Shown here piece by piece: positions 16,300 to 25,029 of a stretch of 64,000 nt of DNA (position 1 is the first letter of the stretch; every line of letters starts with the position of its first letter). Made by a program: the position numbers and the translations under genes. Where the stretch lies: positions 2,356,001 through 2,420,000 of the forward strand of contig CP129487.1 of the NCBI GenBank assembly GCA_030584025.1. The letters are read 5' to 3'. The DNA is from Cyclobacteriaceae bacterium. Lineage in GTDB: Bacteria; Bacteroidota; Bacteroidia; Cytophagales; Cyclobacteriaceae. Below the pieces are notes generated by a model, which ran no database searches, had not been told where the DNA came from, and saw only the letters and a list, made by a program, of their open reading frames with translations.

Positions 16300-17067
16300 T
16301 TACAGGTAGCCGGCCAAGCGGTATGCGGCTATGCCTATCCATTCCTTGAATAAACGTTGCCAGATTTGCAGGGCTTCTACCTTGGGCACCAGCAATACAT
16401 CGGGGGTGAAATAGCGCGGGTGTGTATAAAAATCCGTACTAAAGGTATCTACCTGTAAACCTACTTTTCTAAAACAACCTCTTGATCTGCGCATGTGAAA
16501 GGCTGAGGTGATCAACAGGATTTCGCCCGGCCCATGCAACATCGCTTTTACCTTTCGTGCCGATTCCGCGGTGTTCCGCGATTCATTTTCTAACAGGATA
16601 TCCGTTTCCGCAACACCCATCAACACCAGCGCCTTCACAATATCATCGGCTTCTTTTTTACCGGTTGTTATCAGTCGTCCACTCCCACCCGACACTAAAA
16701 TCTTTTTCACCACACCGCGTTTGTACAAGTCAACGGTGTGCACAACCCGATCAGCCCCGCGAGTAAAATATACACGATCTGCGGGTTGCGTGAAATGCAA
16801 ATCGGTAGACGTAACACCGGTTAGCAACACGCCATACGGGTAGGTTTTGGAAATAGTGGCATAGGGTGTTGCCGGTACTTCCCATAACCGCATAGCTTCA
16901 TTGGCGATAAAATCGTTCGAGAAAAAAAGTAACGTGATGATTCCGGCATAAAACAACCTGCGCTTCCATCGCTTTTTTTTGATGACCCAGGATGTTACCA
17001 ACAGCAAACAGGCCCAAACCAATGGAGAAGTCAGATAACCCAGTATTTTGGAAAGCGTGAAAAACAT
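16300..17067 (-). CDS. YdcF/ElyC-type membrane protein (DUF218)
   Basis: 255 residues with two N-terminal transmembrane helices (about 13-29 and 37-54) and a DUF218 domain: YGVLLTGV, the conserved ILVSGGSGRL and NTAESARKV segments, and LLITSAFHMRRSRGCFRKVGL. Homologues (YdcF, SanA, ElyC) act in envelope maintenance, and ElyC affects peptidoglycan assembly and lipid-carrier metabolism; the chemical activity is not settled. The stop is adjacent to that of the small convergent gene at 16026-16298. A possible 17-codon hydrophobic micro-ORF ends one base before its ATG. Confidence 0.88.
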   Translation of the reverse strand: MFFTLSKILGYLTSPLVWACLLLVTSWVIKKKRWKRRLFYAGIITLLFFSNDFIANEAMRLWEVPATPYATISKTYPYGVLLTGVTSTDLHFTQPADRVYFTRGADRVVHTVDLYKRGVVKKILVSGGSGRLITTGKKEADDIVKALVLMGVAETDILLENESRNTAESARKVKAMLHGPGEILLITSAFHMRRSRGCFRKVGLQVDTFSTDFYTHPRYFTPDVLLVPKVEALQIWQRLFKEWIGIAAYRLAGYL

Positions 17068-17068
17068 G

Positions 17069-17122
17069 CTAGAATATCCTGACGAGGATCAGCAGCAACA
17101 AAATCAGCAGTAAAACAATCAT
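17069..17122 (-). CDS. Possible 17-residue hydrophobic micro-ORF upstream of the YdcF-like gene
   Basis: An ATG-initiated frame encoding 17 almost entirely hydrophobic residues (MIVLLLILLLLILVRIF). Its TAG stop is separated by one base from the ATG of the YdcF-like gene, and a short purine stretch (GAAGG) lies just before its ATG. It could be a leader peptide coupling translation to ydcF, or a single-helix membrane microprotein, or chance. Composition alone cannot settle it. Confidence 0.25.
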   Translation of the reverse strand: MIVLLLILLLLILVRIF

Positions 17123-17195
17123 GCCTTCGGGTTTTGTACAAAATTAAATGATTGCTGTGAACATAAAAACACCTTGAAGCGAGCCAAAAGCCATT

Positions 17196-20100
17196 TTAAA
17201 CCCTGCGGTTCAACGGGTTGGATAGATTACCAAAGCCGTCAATGATTCTCCGCAACACATCAAAGTACAAAAGAATAGCTAACACCAACGTCATCGACCA
17301 GATAACTCCTGTATTGAAAAACAACGTATCGATATTCATATTCAAAAAGTGCTTTTTAGGCATGTAGAACTGGGCATCGAAATCGATAACGTGATCCGGG
17401 TCCGGATCCTTGTAAATGGGATAAATCTTTTGAATCAACTTGCCGTCTTTTTCAATGATGCGGTGCGTTTCGGTCAGGTTTTTCACAAAATCAGCTATGG
17501 CTTCATTGCGGTAACCATCGCGCAGCTTTTCGTAAGCACGCTCCTCCTCAGGGGAATCAGTCATCAAGGTTATTTTCTTCTCTTTCTCACCATCAGCTTT
17601 GTTATATCGATTGATGTATAGCCTCCGCAGGTTTCCCAAAAACGCAATGGCTTCGTTGTAGGTAACAGAATCAAAATGGTTTTCGTCCAGCCGGTCAATC
17701 CATTCGTAATGCTCGCGACCAACCGACTCTGCTTCACGCCTGATTTCACTGCGCAACAGGTTTAGATCCGATGAGAATTTTCGCTTCAATTCAGGGTCTT
17801 CCGCATCGCGATTCGCCAGGCAAAACTGCAACTTGCTTTCCAGTTCAGGGATAAAATAAATTTTCCGGTAATCGGCATCAGCCATAACCTTATCGTACAG
17901 GTAAAATTCCTGTTCGTATTTATTATCCTTAAACTGCGTAACCATGGCCGCTTCAAAAGCCCATCGTGAGGCCATAATGTCGCCCACAAATGGTACCGTG
18001 GCCGTATTTCCGATAACGGGATTCAGCTTATCAAACTTCACCACCACACCACTGAGAATAAGCTGAGGAATAATCAATAGCGGAATTAAAATATAAATGG
18101 TAACAGCCGAATTGAACCCGGAGGAAATGTTTAACCCGAGTGTATTGGCAAAACACGAGACGGTAAATAAAATCAGCCAATGCTCAAGCAACATGCCTTT
18201 TATTTCAAGGATATAATTCCCAACCAATACAAAGGTAAGGGTTTGAATAGCAGACAACAGAAACAAGATTCCGATTTTTGAAAGCAGATAGCTGCTTCTG
18301 CTCAAATGCAAAAACGCCTCGCGCTTCAGAATTTTACGGTCGCGAATGATTTCTTCAGCACTTACGGTCAACCCCATAAACAGGGCAACAATCACGCTCA
18401 TGAACAAGTATGCCGGTAGGTTCAGGTTTTTGGCAAACACATAACTGCTCTGAAGCTTATCATCAATATTATAAAACCGAACAATGAACGCCAGAATGAA
18501 GGCCAGCAACGGAGCTTCCAGCAAATTAATAATCATGTATTGCCGGTTGTGAATTTTGGCTTGCACATCCCGCAAGGAGAATAACTTAATTTGCTTTAAC
18601 CTGCCCGGTATGCGCAACGTAGATTGAACCGGTTTTTCAGAAATGGATTCAAGCGCTAGGCTGCCCGCTTGCTTGTACATGCGGAACCATTGATCGGGAG
18701 AAATTTTTCGCTCATTTGTAAACTGTCCGTATTCATTGATCACCTTTGTTTCAATGATGTTGAAAATCTGCTCCGGATTTACGTTGCCACATTCATAACA
18801 TTCCCCCACATCGCTGTTGATCATATCGATGGCGCGTTTGAAATACACGATGGCATCCACTGGGTTTCCATAGTAAATCTGGTATCCACCGGTATCCAAG
18901 ATGAGCAGGCGATCAAATTTTTTAAAGATGTCGGATGAAGGCTGATGGATTACGGCAAATACAAGCTTTCCTTTTAATGAAAGTTCTTTCAGCAGATCAA
19001 TGATGTTTTCCGAATCGCGTGATGAAAGTCCACTGGTGGGCTCATCACAAAAGAGAATGGCCGGTTCGCGCAACAACTCCAACCCGATATTCAGGCGTTT
19101 GCGTTGTCCACCACTAATGGTTTTCTGAAGGGGCGATCCTACTTTCAGATCCTTTCGTTCAGCCAACCCCAGGTCTTCCAACGTTTTCATTACCAATGCA
19201 TCAATCTTATCTTCAGGCAAATCGCTGAAACAAAGTTTGGCCGCATAATACAGGTTTTGATACACCGTAAGGTCTTCGATGAGCAGGTCATCCTGCGGAA
19301 CAAAGCCGATTACGCCTTCAATTTTTTCCGGATGTTTATGAATATCGATGCCGTTAATCAACACCTGCCCTTTCGTGGGTTTTTCAGAGCCATTCAATAC
19401 ATGCAACAAGGTTGATTTACCTGATCCGCTGGCTCCCATCAGGGCTACCAGGTTACCGGATTCTTCTGCCAGGTTAACTTCCTGCAACCCGATGCCTCCG
19501 TTTTTAAACCTAAAATGAATGTCATTCGCCTGAAAGGAAATCCGCTCGCCTTTATCCAAACGCTTAAAACGGCTGAGTACATCGCCATAGTAAACGGGTT
19601 CGTCTTTATCCCAGCGTAACGTACTGCCCACGCTCAACACATTAATGGAACCTGAACGGAACGGAACACCATTGAGGTAAACATCTGACTTACCCACATA
19701 CTTCACCAGGTATAATTCAACTTGTTCCAAGTAAAGTATCTCAATAAATCCTTTCAGATTTTTTCGTTGAATGTGAAGGGCCTGCTTAAAGGCGGTGTCG
19801 TCTTTCGGATCGATGATAAGCAAACCTGCGTGATCCAGGTGAGCCGACTCTTCGGCTGACAAAAATGTTTTAATGGATTCAAGATCGGTGGAACTGATTT
19901 TAAAATCCTCACAAATCGCCAGCATCAACTCCTGTTCACGCGAGGTAATCACCGAATCAGCCAAAATTAACCGCACCAGTTCAAGCACAACGATATACTT
20001 CTGTTTCTGTGCCAGGCCCAGATTGATTTCAGTACAAATGCGCTTCACGTTAGAGGCTTCATCCGTACCCTCCACATTGCCAGTGGTCTTCACAAATTCA

Positions 20101-20252
20101 TCAAACATGGTGAGGTATGGCTCCACCTTCGACTCATTGAGGTGCTCAAGAAGAAACTTCCTGACCTGCTCTCGCTCCTGTCGGGTTACTTCATCCTGGC
20201 GGGCTACAACGGCAAAAAGTCTGAGAAGGGCTTTAAGAATTTCTTCACTCAT
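17196..20252 (-). CDS. ABCG-type transporter with N-terminal TerB-like and FHA-like domains
   Basis: 1018 residues in one chain. Residues about 1-135 form a helical TerB-like region (ARQDEVTRQEREQVRKFL, later ADSVITSREQELMLAICEDF). About 150-225 is a strand-rich FHA-like segment (KSDVYLNGVPFRSGSINVLSVG). About 235-470 is an ABC ATPase with Walker A GASGSGKSTLL (near 271), signature ISGGQRKRLN (near 377), Walker B ILFCDEPTSGL, and an H-loop VIHQPSS. A linker with CYECGN follows. Transmembrane helices occupy about 570-770, then a ~200-residue charged soluble insertion, and a last helix near 985-1005. This is the ABCG/white-type half-transporter order (ATPase first). The substrate is unknown. 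A lipoprotein gene lies 102 bases upstream on the same strand, separated by a terminator. Confidence 0.85.
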   Translation of the reverse strand: MSEEILKALLRLFAVVARQDEVTRQEREQVRKFLLEHLNESKVEPYLTMFDEFVKTTGNVEGTDEASNVKRICTEINLGLAQKQKYIVVLELVRLILADSVITSREQELMLAICEDFKISSTDLESIKTFLSAEESAHLDHAGLLIIDPKDDTAFKQALHIQRKNLKGFIEILYLEQVELYLVKYVGKSDVYLNGVPFRSGSINVLSVGSTLRWDKDEPVYYGDVLSRFKRLDKGERISFQANDIHFRFKNGGIGLQEVNLAEESGNLVALMGASGSGKSTLLHVLNGSEKPTKGQVLINGIDIHKHPEKIEGVIGFVPQDDLLIEDLTVYQNLYYAAKLCFSDLPEDKIDALVMKTLEDLGLAERKDLKVGSPLQKTISGGQRKRLNIGLELLREPAILFCDEPTSGLSSRDSENIIDLLKELSLKGKLVFAVIHQPSSDIFKKFDRLLILDTGGYQIYYGNPVDAIVYFKRAIDMINSDVGECYECGNVNPEQIFNIIETKVINEYGQFTNERKISPDQWFRMYKQAGSLALESISEKPVQSTLRIPGRLKQIKLFSLRDVQAKIHNRQYMIINLLEAPLLAFILAFIVRFYNIDDKLQSSYVFAKNLNLPAYLFMSVIVALFMGLTVSAEEIIRDRKILKREAFLHLSRSSYLLSKIGILFLLSAIQTLTFVLVGNYILEIKGMLLEHWLILFTVSCFANTLGLNISSGFNSAVTIYILIPLLIIPQLILSGVVVKFDKLNPVIGNTATVPFVGDIMASRWAFEAAMVTQFKDNKYEQEFYLYDKVMADADYRKIYFIPELESKLQFCLANRDAEDPELKRKFSSDLNLLRSEIRREAESVGREHYEWIDRLDENHFDSVTYNEAIAFLGNLRRLYINRYNKADGEKEKKITLMTDSPEEERAYEKLRDGYRNEAIADFVKNLTETHRIIEKDGKLIQKIYPIYKDPDPDHVIDFDAQFYMPKKHFLNMNIDTLFFNTGVIWSMTLVLAILLYFDVLRRIIDGFGNLSNPLNRRV

Positions 20253-20300
20253 ATGGGGGCTGATTATTTATTAAAGATAGTAAAGAACTGTAGTTATGAT

Positions 20301-20333
20301 AAAAAAATAGGGCCGTGTTTGCGGCCCCATTTC
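20301..20333 (-). terminator. Rho-independent terminator after the lipoprotein gene at 20355
   Basis: On the minus strand, GGGGCCGC and GCGGCCCT-type arms around GCAAACAC are followed by ATTTTTTT. It lies 22 bases past the lipoprotein stop and would separate it from the ABC transporter gene. Confidence 0.75.
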
Positions 20334-20354
20334 TATGCAAATGAATTCAAGGAA

Positions 20355-21242
20355 TTATTCCACAATCGACTGGCGCATTTTAGCCACAACTGCGGAAATG
20401 GTTTCCAGATTTTTATCGCTAAGCGCAAGATCAGCCCGATTATTCTTGATCTTGTCTTCGATGTCCAACGCAGCATAGGCTGCTTCAAGCTCTTTCAGGT
20501 CGCGCACCATGCCGCTTACCGGATCGGTTTGCTCAATAGCCGATAACATCTTCAATAATTCCGAAACTGATTTCTGTTGATTTAAGATAACCTGGATAAC
20601 CGGGGTAAGGATTACATTCCGGGCATCGGTTGGGAGTAAATCCTTAGGGTAAGAATTAACCAAACCGGTAGAAATATGTAAACCTTCCACAAAACTTCCA
20701 GCTACCACCAAAGCAGCCTGCTTGTTACGGGTGTCGTCTTTTAAAAACTTCTCGGTTTGCTTGATTGACTCGTCCAACAGGATTGCCAGAGAGTCTTTGT
20801 TTGCAATGTTGGCTTCAAAACGCTTTAAAATCTCCACATCAAACGTTCCGATAATGCCCAGGTAATCTGCCAGGCTCTTGCACGCATTCAGGTAGTCAAT
20901 GGCTTCCTGCGTTTTCTCATAGGAGGTTAAATACCCGATATCAGCTGTATACACGCCCAGGTTCAAGGCTGCTTTATCCGTACGGTTAATGTACGAATCC
21001 GCTTTTGAACGTGGATTTACAAGGCTTTGGTTAAATTCAGCACCGGTTTGTTCAATCAGGTATGGAATTTCGGTTGGTGAGGGGATGTTGTATACAACAT
21101 CTTCTATAGTAGAACGAAGGCTTTCCTCTGCTTCTTTAAATTCATCGGCATTGGCAGTATTCTCTCCGGACTTTCCACACGAGCTCAAACCAAATACCAG
21201 GCAAATGGCGAACAAAGAATAAAGGGCATTTTTAGAATTCAT
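20355..21242 (-). CDS. Hypothetical helical lipoprotein
   Basis: 295 residues with a lipoprotein signal (LVFGLSSC, Cys22) followed by a predominantly helical body. Recognisable stretches are NIPSPTEIPYLIEQTGAEFNQ, RTDKAALNLGVYTADIGYL and a C-terminal charged region ending in an amphipathic helix (DKNLETISAVVAKMRQSIVE). No known domain is recognised. It would sit in the periplasm or outer membrane. It lies upstream of the ABCG-type transporter on the same strand, though a terminator intervenes, and is divergent from the receiver gene at 21388. Functional linkage to the transporter is only a positional suggestion. Confidence 0.75.
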   Translation of the reverse strand: MNSKNALYSLFAICLVFGLSSCGKSGENTANADEFKEAEESLRSTIEDVVYNIPSPTEIPYLIEQTGAEFNQSLVNPRSKADSYINRTDKAALNLGVYTADIGYLTSYEKTQEAIDYLNACKSLADYLGIIGTFDVEILKRFEANIANKDSLAILLDESIKQTEKFLKDDTRNKQAALVVAGSFVEGLHISTGLVNSYPKDLLPTDARNVILTPVIQVILNQQKSVSELLKMLSAIEQTDPVSGMVRDLKELEAAYAALDIEDKIKNNRADLALSDKNLETISAVVAKMRQSIVE

Positions 21243-21387
21243 AGTTTTCGGTTGGGTTTAGAAGGTCAATTTTAACACATTTTTTGGTGCCGTAAAACCG
21301 TAAAAAAAACAATTTTTGAGTCAATTTTTACCAGTTTATAGTTGATTTGTGGTAAGTTTATATAAATGGCTTTAATCATCCGTAACG

Positions 21388-21807
21388 GTGCAGGCAATTG
21401 TGGATACAACCATACTGATAGACGATAGTGAAATTGATCTCTTTATTCAAAGAAGATTTTTGGAGGTGTATGCCTTTTCCAATAACATAATCTCCTATAA
21501 GTCAGCGCAAGAGGCCATTGACGCACTTGAGCAACCAAACGCAAAGCCCCCCGATATTATCTTTCTGGATTTAAACATGCCTAACATTGACGGGTTTGGG
21601 TTCTTAAAAAGCTTCAATGAAATGCCCGAAGCCGTGCGGAAAAAGGTTCGGATTATTGTACTCACCAGCTCGAACAACAAAAAAGATAAAGACGAAGCTT
21701 TTCAGTACAAGAATGTAATCCATTACATCACCAAACCCATTAAGCAAAGCGATATTGAAGAACTGAAAAAAAGACTGACTCAAACTACCGGTCAAGCCAC
21801 TGCTTAA
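21388..21807 (+). CDS. Single-domain response regulator (CheY-like receiver)
   Basis: 139 residues consisting of one receiver domain. An acidic pair follows strand 1 (LIDDSEID), the phospho-acceptor is D61 in IIFLDLNMPNIDGF, the Thr/Ser switch is in IIVLTSSN, and the conserved Lys is in YITKPIKQ. No output domain is present, so it works by protein contact or phosphotransfer. This subgroup (LxxDDSxxD...NNKKDKDEA) is abundant in Bacteroidota. The apparent start is GTG at 21388, as no in-frame ATG exists nearby. Its 3' end overlaps the convergent LytTR regulator by 23 bases. Confidence 0.92.
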   Translation: MQAIVDTTILIDDSEIDLFIQRRFLEVYAFSNNIISYKSAQEAIDALEQPNAKPPDIIFLDLNMPNIDGFGFLKSFNEMPEAVRKKVRIIVLTSSNNKKDKDEAFQYKNVIHYITKPIKQSDIEELKKRLTQTTGQATA

Positions 21808-22546
21808 ATTCCTGAACCCGCTCACGCGAAACGATGATGTCCTGATCAGGACAATCTTTTAAAATCAACTTCAACCGACTATTAGTGTGGCTGATGATAT
21901 CCTGTATGGCTGCCGTACCAACCAGGTATTTACGATTTATTCGAAAAAATTCCTCCGGGTTTACCATCAACTCAAGCTGATCGAGGGTGAAGTCAAGAAT
22001 GTGCGAGCGTCCTTCACGTGTGGTGCAAAACGTGGCTTTGTCTGAACTGAAAAAATAGAGAATATCCTTCACCTCAACGGTACGCAAGTGTTCTCCTACT
22101 TTAATCACGAATCGCTCCTTGTATTTTTTGGTCAGCAGCTCCATTACCTGGGTAATGCTGTTGGAAAAATCAACCTTGCCAACATTGGTCAGTTTCAGGG
22201 TATTGAATTTTTCAAGAGCTCCACGCAACTCATCTTTATCCACTGGTTTCAGTATGTAATCGATGCTGTTAACCTTGAAGGCTTTAAGGGCGTATTCATC
22301 ATAGGCAGTTGTAAAAATTACAGGTGCAGAAATCGTTGTCATCTCGAATATTTCGAAACTCAGTCCATCACCCAATTGAATGTCCATAAAAATCAAATCC
22401 GGATGCGGATTGTTATTGAACCATTTCACCGCACTCTTCACAGAATCCGTCCTTCCGGAAATGATCGCCTGAGGCAACAACTCGTTAATCAGATTCTCCA
22501 ATCGTCTGGCCGCCTGGATCTCGTCTTCAATAATCAGTACATTCAT
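21785..22546 (-). CDS. LytTR-family response regulator
   Basis: 253 residues. An N-terminal receiver domain has D55 in LIFMDIQLGDG as phospho-acceptor, Thr/Ala in VIFTTAYDEYALKAF and Lys in YILKPVDKDEL. The C-terminal LytTR DNA-binding domain runs from about residue 150 (FVIKVGEHLRTVEVKDILYFFS ... FFRINRKYLVGTAAI). It forms a pair with the histidine kinase encoded immediately upstream (ATGA four-base overlap). LytTR regulators bind direct repeats about 20 bp apart; no clear target was found here. Confidence 0.95.
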   Translation of the reverse strand: MNVLIIEDEIQAARRLENLINELLPQAIISGRTDSVKSAVKWFNNNPHPDLIFMDIQLGDGLSFEIFEMTTISAPVIFTTAYDEYALKAFKVNSIDYILKPVDKDELRGALEKFNTLKLTNVGKVDFSNSITQVMELLTKKYKERFVIKVGEHLRTVEVKDILYFFSSDKATFCTTREGRSHILDFTLDQLELMVNPEEFFRINRKYLVGTAAIQDIISHTNSRLKLILKDCPDQDIIVSRERVQEFKQWLDR

Positions 22547-23556
22547 GATTCAACCCGTTCAATTACCGGAAGGCGTACAATAAATTTATCGTGCAACGCT
22601 TCAACCACTACTTTTTGATCTGATAAGAATTCATACCGCAACCGGATATTACTGAGGCCTACTCCGGCAGACTCTTCGGAAAGTACTTTTTTACGCTGAA
22701 GTTTATTTTCAATTACGATATAGCTATCGGACTCATAAATTTTAATAAAAAGCGGTTGCTCAGCTGCCACAATATTATGTTTGATTGCATTTTCAATGAG
22801 CATTTGCAGCACCAGCGGAGGAAAGTAAGTTTTGACATTATCCAGTTGAATGGATATCTGTAAGTTGTCGCCAAACCTGATTTTCTGCAAGAATAGATAG
22901 GACTCTAGAAATTTCAACTCCTCTTCTTTTGTAACCAACTCCCGATCGCGGGTATCCAGCACATAACGGTACACTTCCGAAAGTTGTTTGATAAACTTGG
23001 CCGCTAAATCCTGGTTTTCATACACCAGGTTGGTGAGGGCATTAAAACTATTAAAGAGAAAATGTGGGTTAACCTGATTTTTCAAACTTTCATACCGTGC
23101 CGTTACGTTTTCGCGTTTCAGCTTCTCGGCATCAAGCGCGCTTTGTTTCCATTCAAGCAAAAACGAACGACCATGCATAAACAGGGAAATAATTATCGTG
23201 ACTACAGTGGCCGAAAAAATCATGTACTGCGATTTCCCGAAATCAACATCGAAAATGAGTTTATAAAGTTGTGTTAAAAGCACAATACTGGTGGCGGTAT
23301 ATAAAATACTACCCAACGATAAAACAAGAAAACTTTTAAGAGGAGCCTTTAACCAGTTGATCCGATCAGAAATTATTCCGCTAATCAGTCCGTTGCCTTT
23401 CCACAAGAAGACCCACATCAGGGCTGTAAACGATCCTACAATCCAAAATTGTTGCTTGGTCTTTGTGTAACCGAAGACAACGGTCATTAACAAACCAAAC
23501 AATAGCAGCAACAACACATCGCGTATTTCCCTTTTTACCGCCTTCGATAATTTCAT
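22543..23556 (-). CDS. LytS/YehU-type sensor histidine kinase
   Basis: 337 residues. Four transmembrane helices occupy roughly residues 13-125, followed by a coiled-coil-like linker and a His_kinase domain with the conserved NQVNPHFLFNSFNAL (His165). The HATPase region has LVLQMLIENAIKHN and a G-box ESAGVGLSNIRLR. Such kinases pass phosphate to LytTR regulators, here the gene that overlaps its stop. The start at 23556 was chosen; a longer frame would extend 11 codons into the upstream gene. No extracytoplasmic sensor domain is present, so the signal is probably sensed in the membrane. Confidence 0.93.
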   Translation of the reverse strand: MKLSKAVKREIRDVLLLLLFGLLMTVVFGYTKTKQQFWIVGSFTALMWVFLWKGNGLISGIISDRINWLKAPLKSFLVLSLGSILYTATSIVLLTQLYKLIFDVDFGKSQYMIFSATVVTIIISLFMHGRSFLLEWKQSALDAEKLKRENVTARYESLKNQVNPHFLFNSFNALTNLVYENQDLAAKFIKQLSEVYRYVLDTRDRELVTKEEELKFLESYLFLQKIRFGDNLQISIQLDNVKTYFPPLVLQMLIENAIKHNIVAAEQPLFIKIYESDSYIVIENKLQRKKVLSEESAGVGLSNIRLRYEFLSDQKVVVEALHDKFIVRLPVIERVES

Positions 23557-23575
23557 ATCAACAAGATAAGACACC

Positions 23576-24256
23576 TTAACGCATTTCAATAAACTGTGCC
23601 AATGATTTGCCCGAATTTAATAGTTTCCGGTAAGATCGTACCCAAAAAATAATTAACGGCACACCCACCAGGCTTGGCCATATCCATTGCATAATACCGG
23701 GAAGGAAAGTCATCACTTGTGTAGAAAAAGCAGTTACCGAGGCAATGAAGCCACCCATCATGTTGCCCATGTGGCTGTAGAACCAATCGAATTTATCTCG
23801 CGGTGGTTTTATATACCGCTTCAATTCCGACCAAACCACCACCATGCCACCAAAGCCAAAGCCTGCGGCCAGCATACCAAGAGAAGTCTGATGAGTAAAA
23901 ACCAGGTAAATACCCCACACAAAGAAACCGGTATTAAAAAGTCCGGCAACAATGCCAAACATCCAGTCGTACCAGGTTACTCCTTTGCCTTGATGCAGTT
24001 GCTTTCTGTACAGTGATCGATACCCGACAAACACTGCATAGTAGCTAAACACCGCGATCAATAATAAAAACGGAATCCACTTAACGGTTGATAATACAAT
24101 GGCAGAAAAACAAATCCACGTCATGCACCAAAAGAAGATCTTGCCCCAGAACCGATGGGCTTTACCTCCTTTGCGCACAACCATGGCAAGTGGAGCAACA
24201 ATCAAAGAAATTATTCCGGCTATGATGTGTGTGTATGTTAGGAGTTTAATAATCAT
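23576..24256 (-). CDS. Multi-pass membrane protein, DUF2306-like
   Basis: 226 residues with about six to seven transmembrane helices. Conserved-looking polar residues include HIIAG near the start, the GGKAHRFWGKIFF segment and the later FDWFYSHMGNMMGGFIASVTAF. The His residues in the helices are reminiscent of DUF2306-type membrane proteins, whose function is unknown; the match is by impression only. It lies 19 bases upstream of the histidine kinase start in the same direction, so the three genes 24256-21785 probably form one transcript, and the protein may be part of the sensing system. Confidence 0.6.
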   Translation of the reverse strand: MIIKLLTYTHIIAGIISLIVAPLAMVVRKGGKAHRFWGKIFFWCMTWICFSAIVLSTVKWIPFLLLIAVFSYYAVFVGYRSLYRKQLHQGKGVTWYDWMFGIVAGLFNTGFFVWGIYLVFTHQTSLGMLAAGFGFGGMVVVWSELKRYIKPPRDKFDWFYSHMGNMMGGFIASVTAFSTQVMTFLPGIMQWIWPSLVGVPLIIFWVRSYRKLLNSGKSLAQFIEMR

Positions 24257-24296
24257 TCTGTGAGTATTAGTTATGAAGCGTTGGATTTAAAGCTAT

Positions 24297-24345
24297 GAGT
24301 TTCGAGCTGCAAGCTTTTCGGCTTGCAGCTAAAAGCTCGAAACTC
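24297..24345. repeat. Hairpin-forming inverted repeat between two minus-strand genes
   Basis: GAGTTTCGAGC and TGCAAGC on the left pair with GCTTGCA and GCTCGAAACTC on the right, around TTTTCG, with a 7-base bulge. The perfect arms add up to 18 bp. There is no T run on the minus strand, so it is more like a dispersed palindromic unit than a simple terminator. Confidence 0.55.
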
Positions 24346-24362
24346 GAAGCTTAATTCTAATG

Positions 24363-25010
24363 CTATTTACATTGCGCTTTCATTCCCTCAGCCATTGACT
24401 TACCCCAAACTGGCGCAAGCGGATTGGTTGATTTATACGTTTCAAATTTCTCCAACGCTTTATTCAAGGTACCACAAGCCTCGGTTGTTGGCGAACCAAA
24501 AAACTGAGCGGTACCATATTGCATCTGCGCCATCAACGCCAATGCACGCGGGTTTTCAGGATTCATCCCGATAGCTTTCCCAAAAGTTTGCATGGCCAAG
24601 CCTGAGTACTGCTGACCACGTGAAGCCGGATCAATCGTAACCCGAATCATGTGGATGAAGCCCTCCAGCGCTACAATCTCTGATTCAGCCGAATTAACGG
24701 CACTTGCCTTTTTTAGTGTCTCCAAAGCCAGATCAAGCTGTTTGTCTTTGGCAGCAGGCTCATTTACCCGCAATGCAATCATTAAATAACCATACGATGC
24801 ATAATAAAAAGGTTCCCACTTTGATTTTTCCGCATCGCCAATGCGTTCAAACGCATTTACAGCAGCCTGAATTTCTTCTACAGATTTTGCCGTGTACACT
24901 ACCTCAATATTTTTTTGCATGGCTTCGGTGTACCGATCGTTAGCGAACGTGTGGATAGCCAAAAAGGCAAAGGCAGCTATCAATAGCGGAATAATGTTTA
25001 CGTGTTTCAT
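24363..25010 (-). CDS. Secreted TPR-like helical protein
   Basis: 215 residues with a signal peptide (hydrophobic residues 7-22, then HTFAND). The mature part looks like tetratricopeptide-type helical repeats: VNAFERIGDAEKSKWEPFYYAS, LDLALETLKKASAVN, and FGKAIGMNPENPRALALMAQ with GTLNKALEKFETYK. It would act in the periplasm as a binding or scaffolding protein. It starts 19 bases after the stop of the TonB receptor encoded upstream on the same strand, so the two are probably co-transcribed. Proteins of this type often follow TonB receptors in this phylum, but the role is unknown. Confidence 0.75.
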   Translation of the reverse strand: MKHVNIIPLLIAAFAFLAIHTFANDRYTEAMQKNIEVVYTAKSVEEIQAAVNAFERIGDAEKSKWEPFYYASYGYLMIALRVNEPAAKDKQLDLALETLKKASAVNSAESEIVALEGFIHMIRVTIDPASRGQQYSGLAMQTFGKAIGMNPENPRALALMAQMQYGTAQFFGSPTTEACGTLNKALEKFETYKSTNPLAPVWGKSMAEGMKAQCK

Positions 25011-25029
25011 AATTGTGTTGGTTAAAGGG

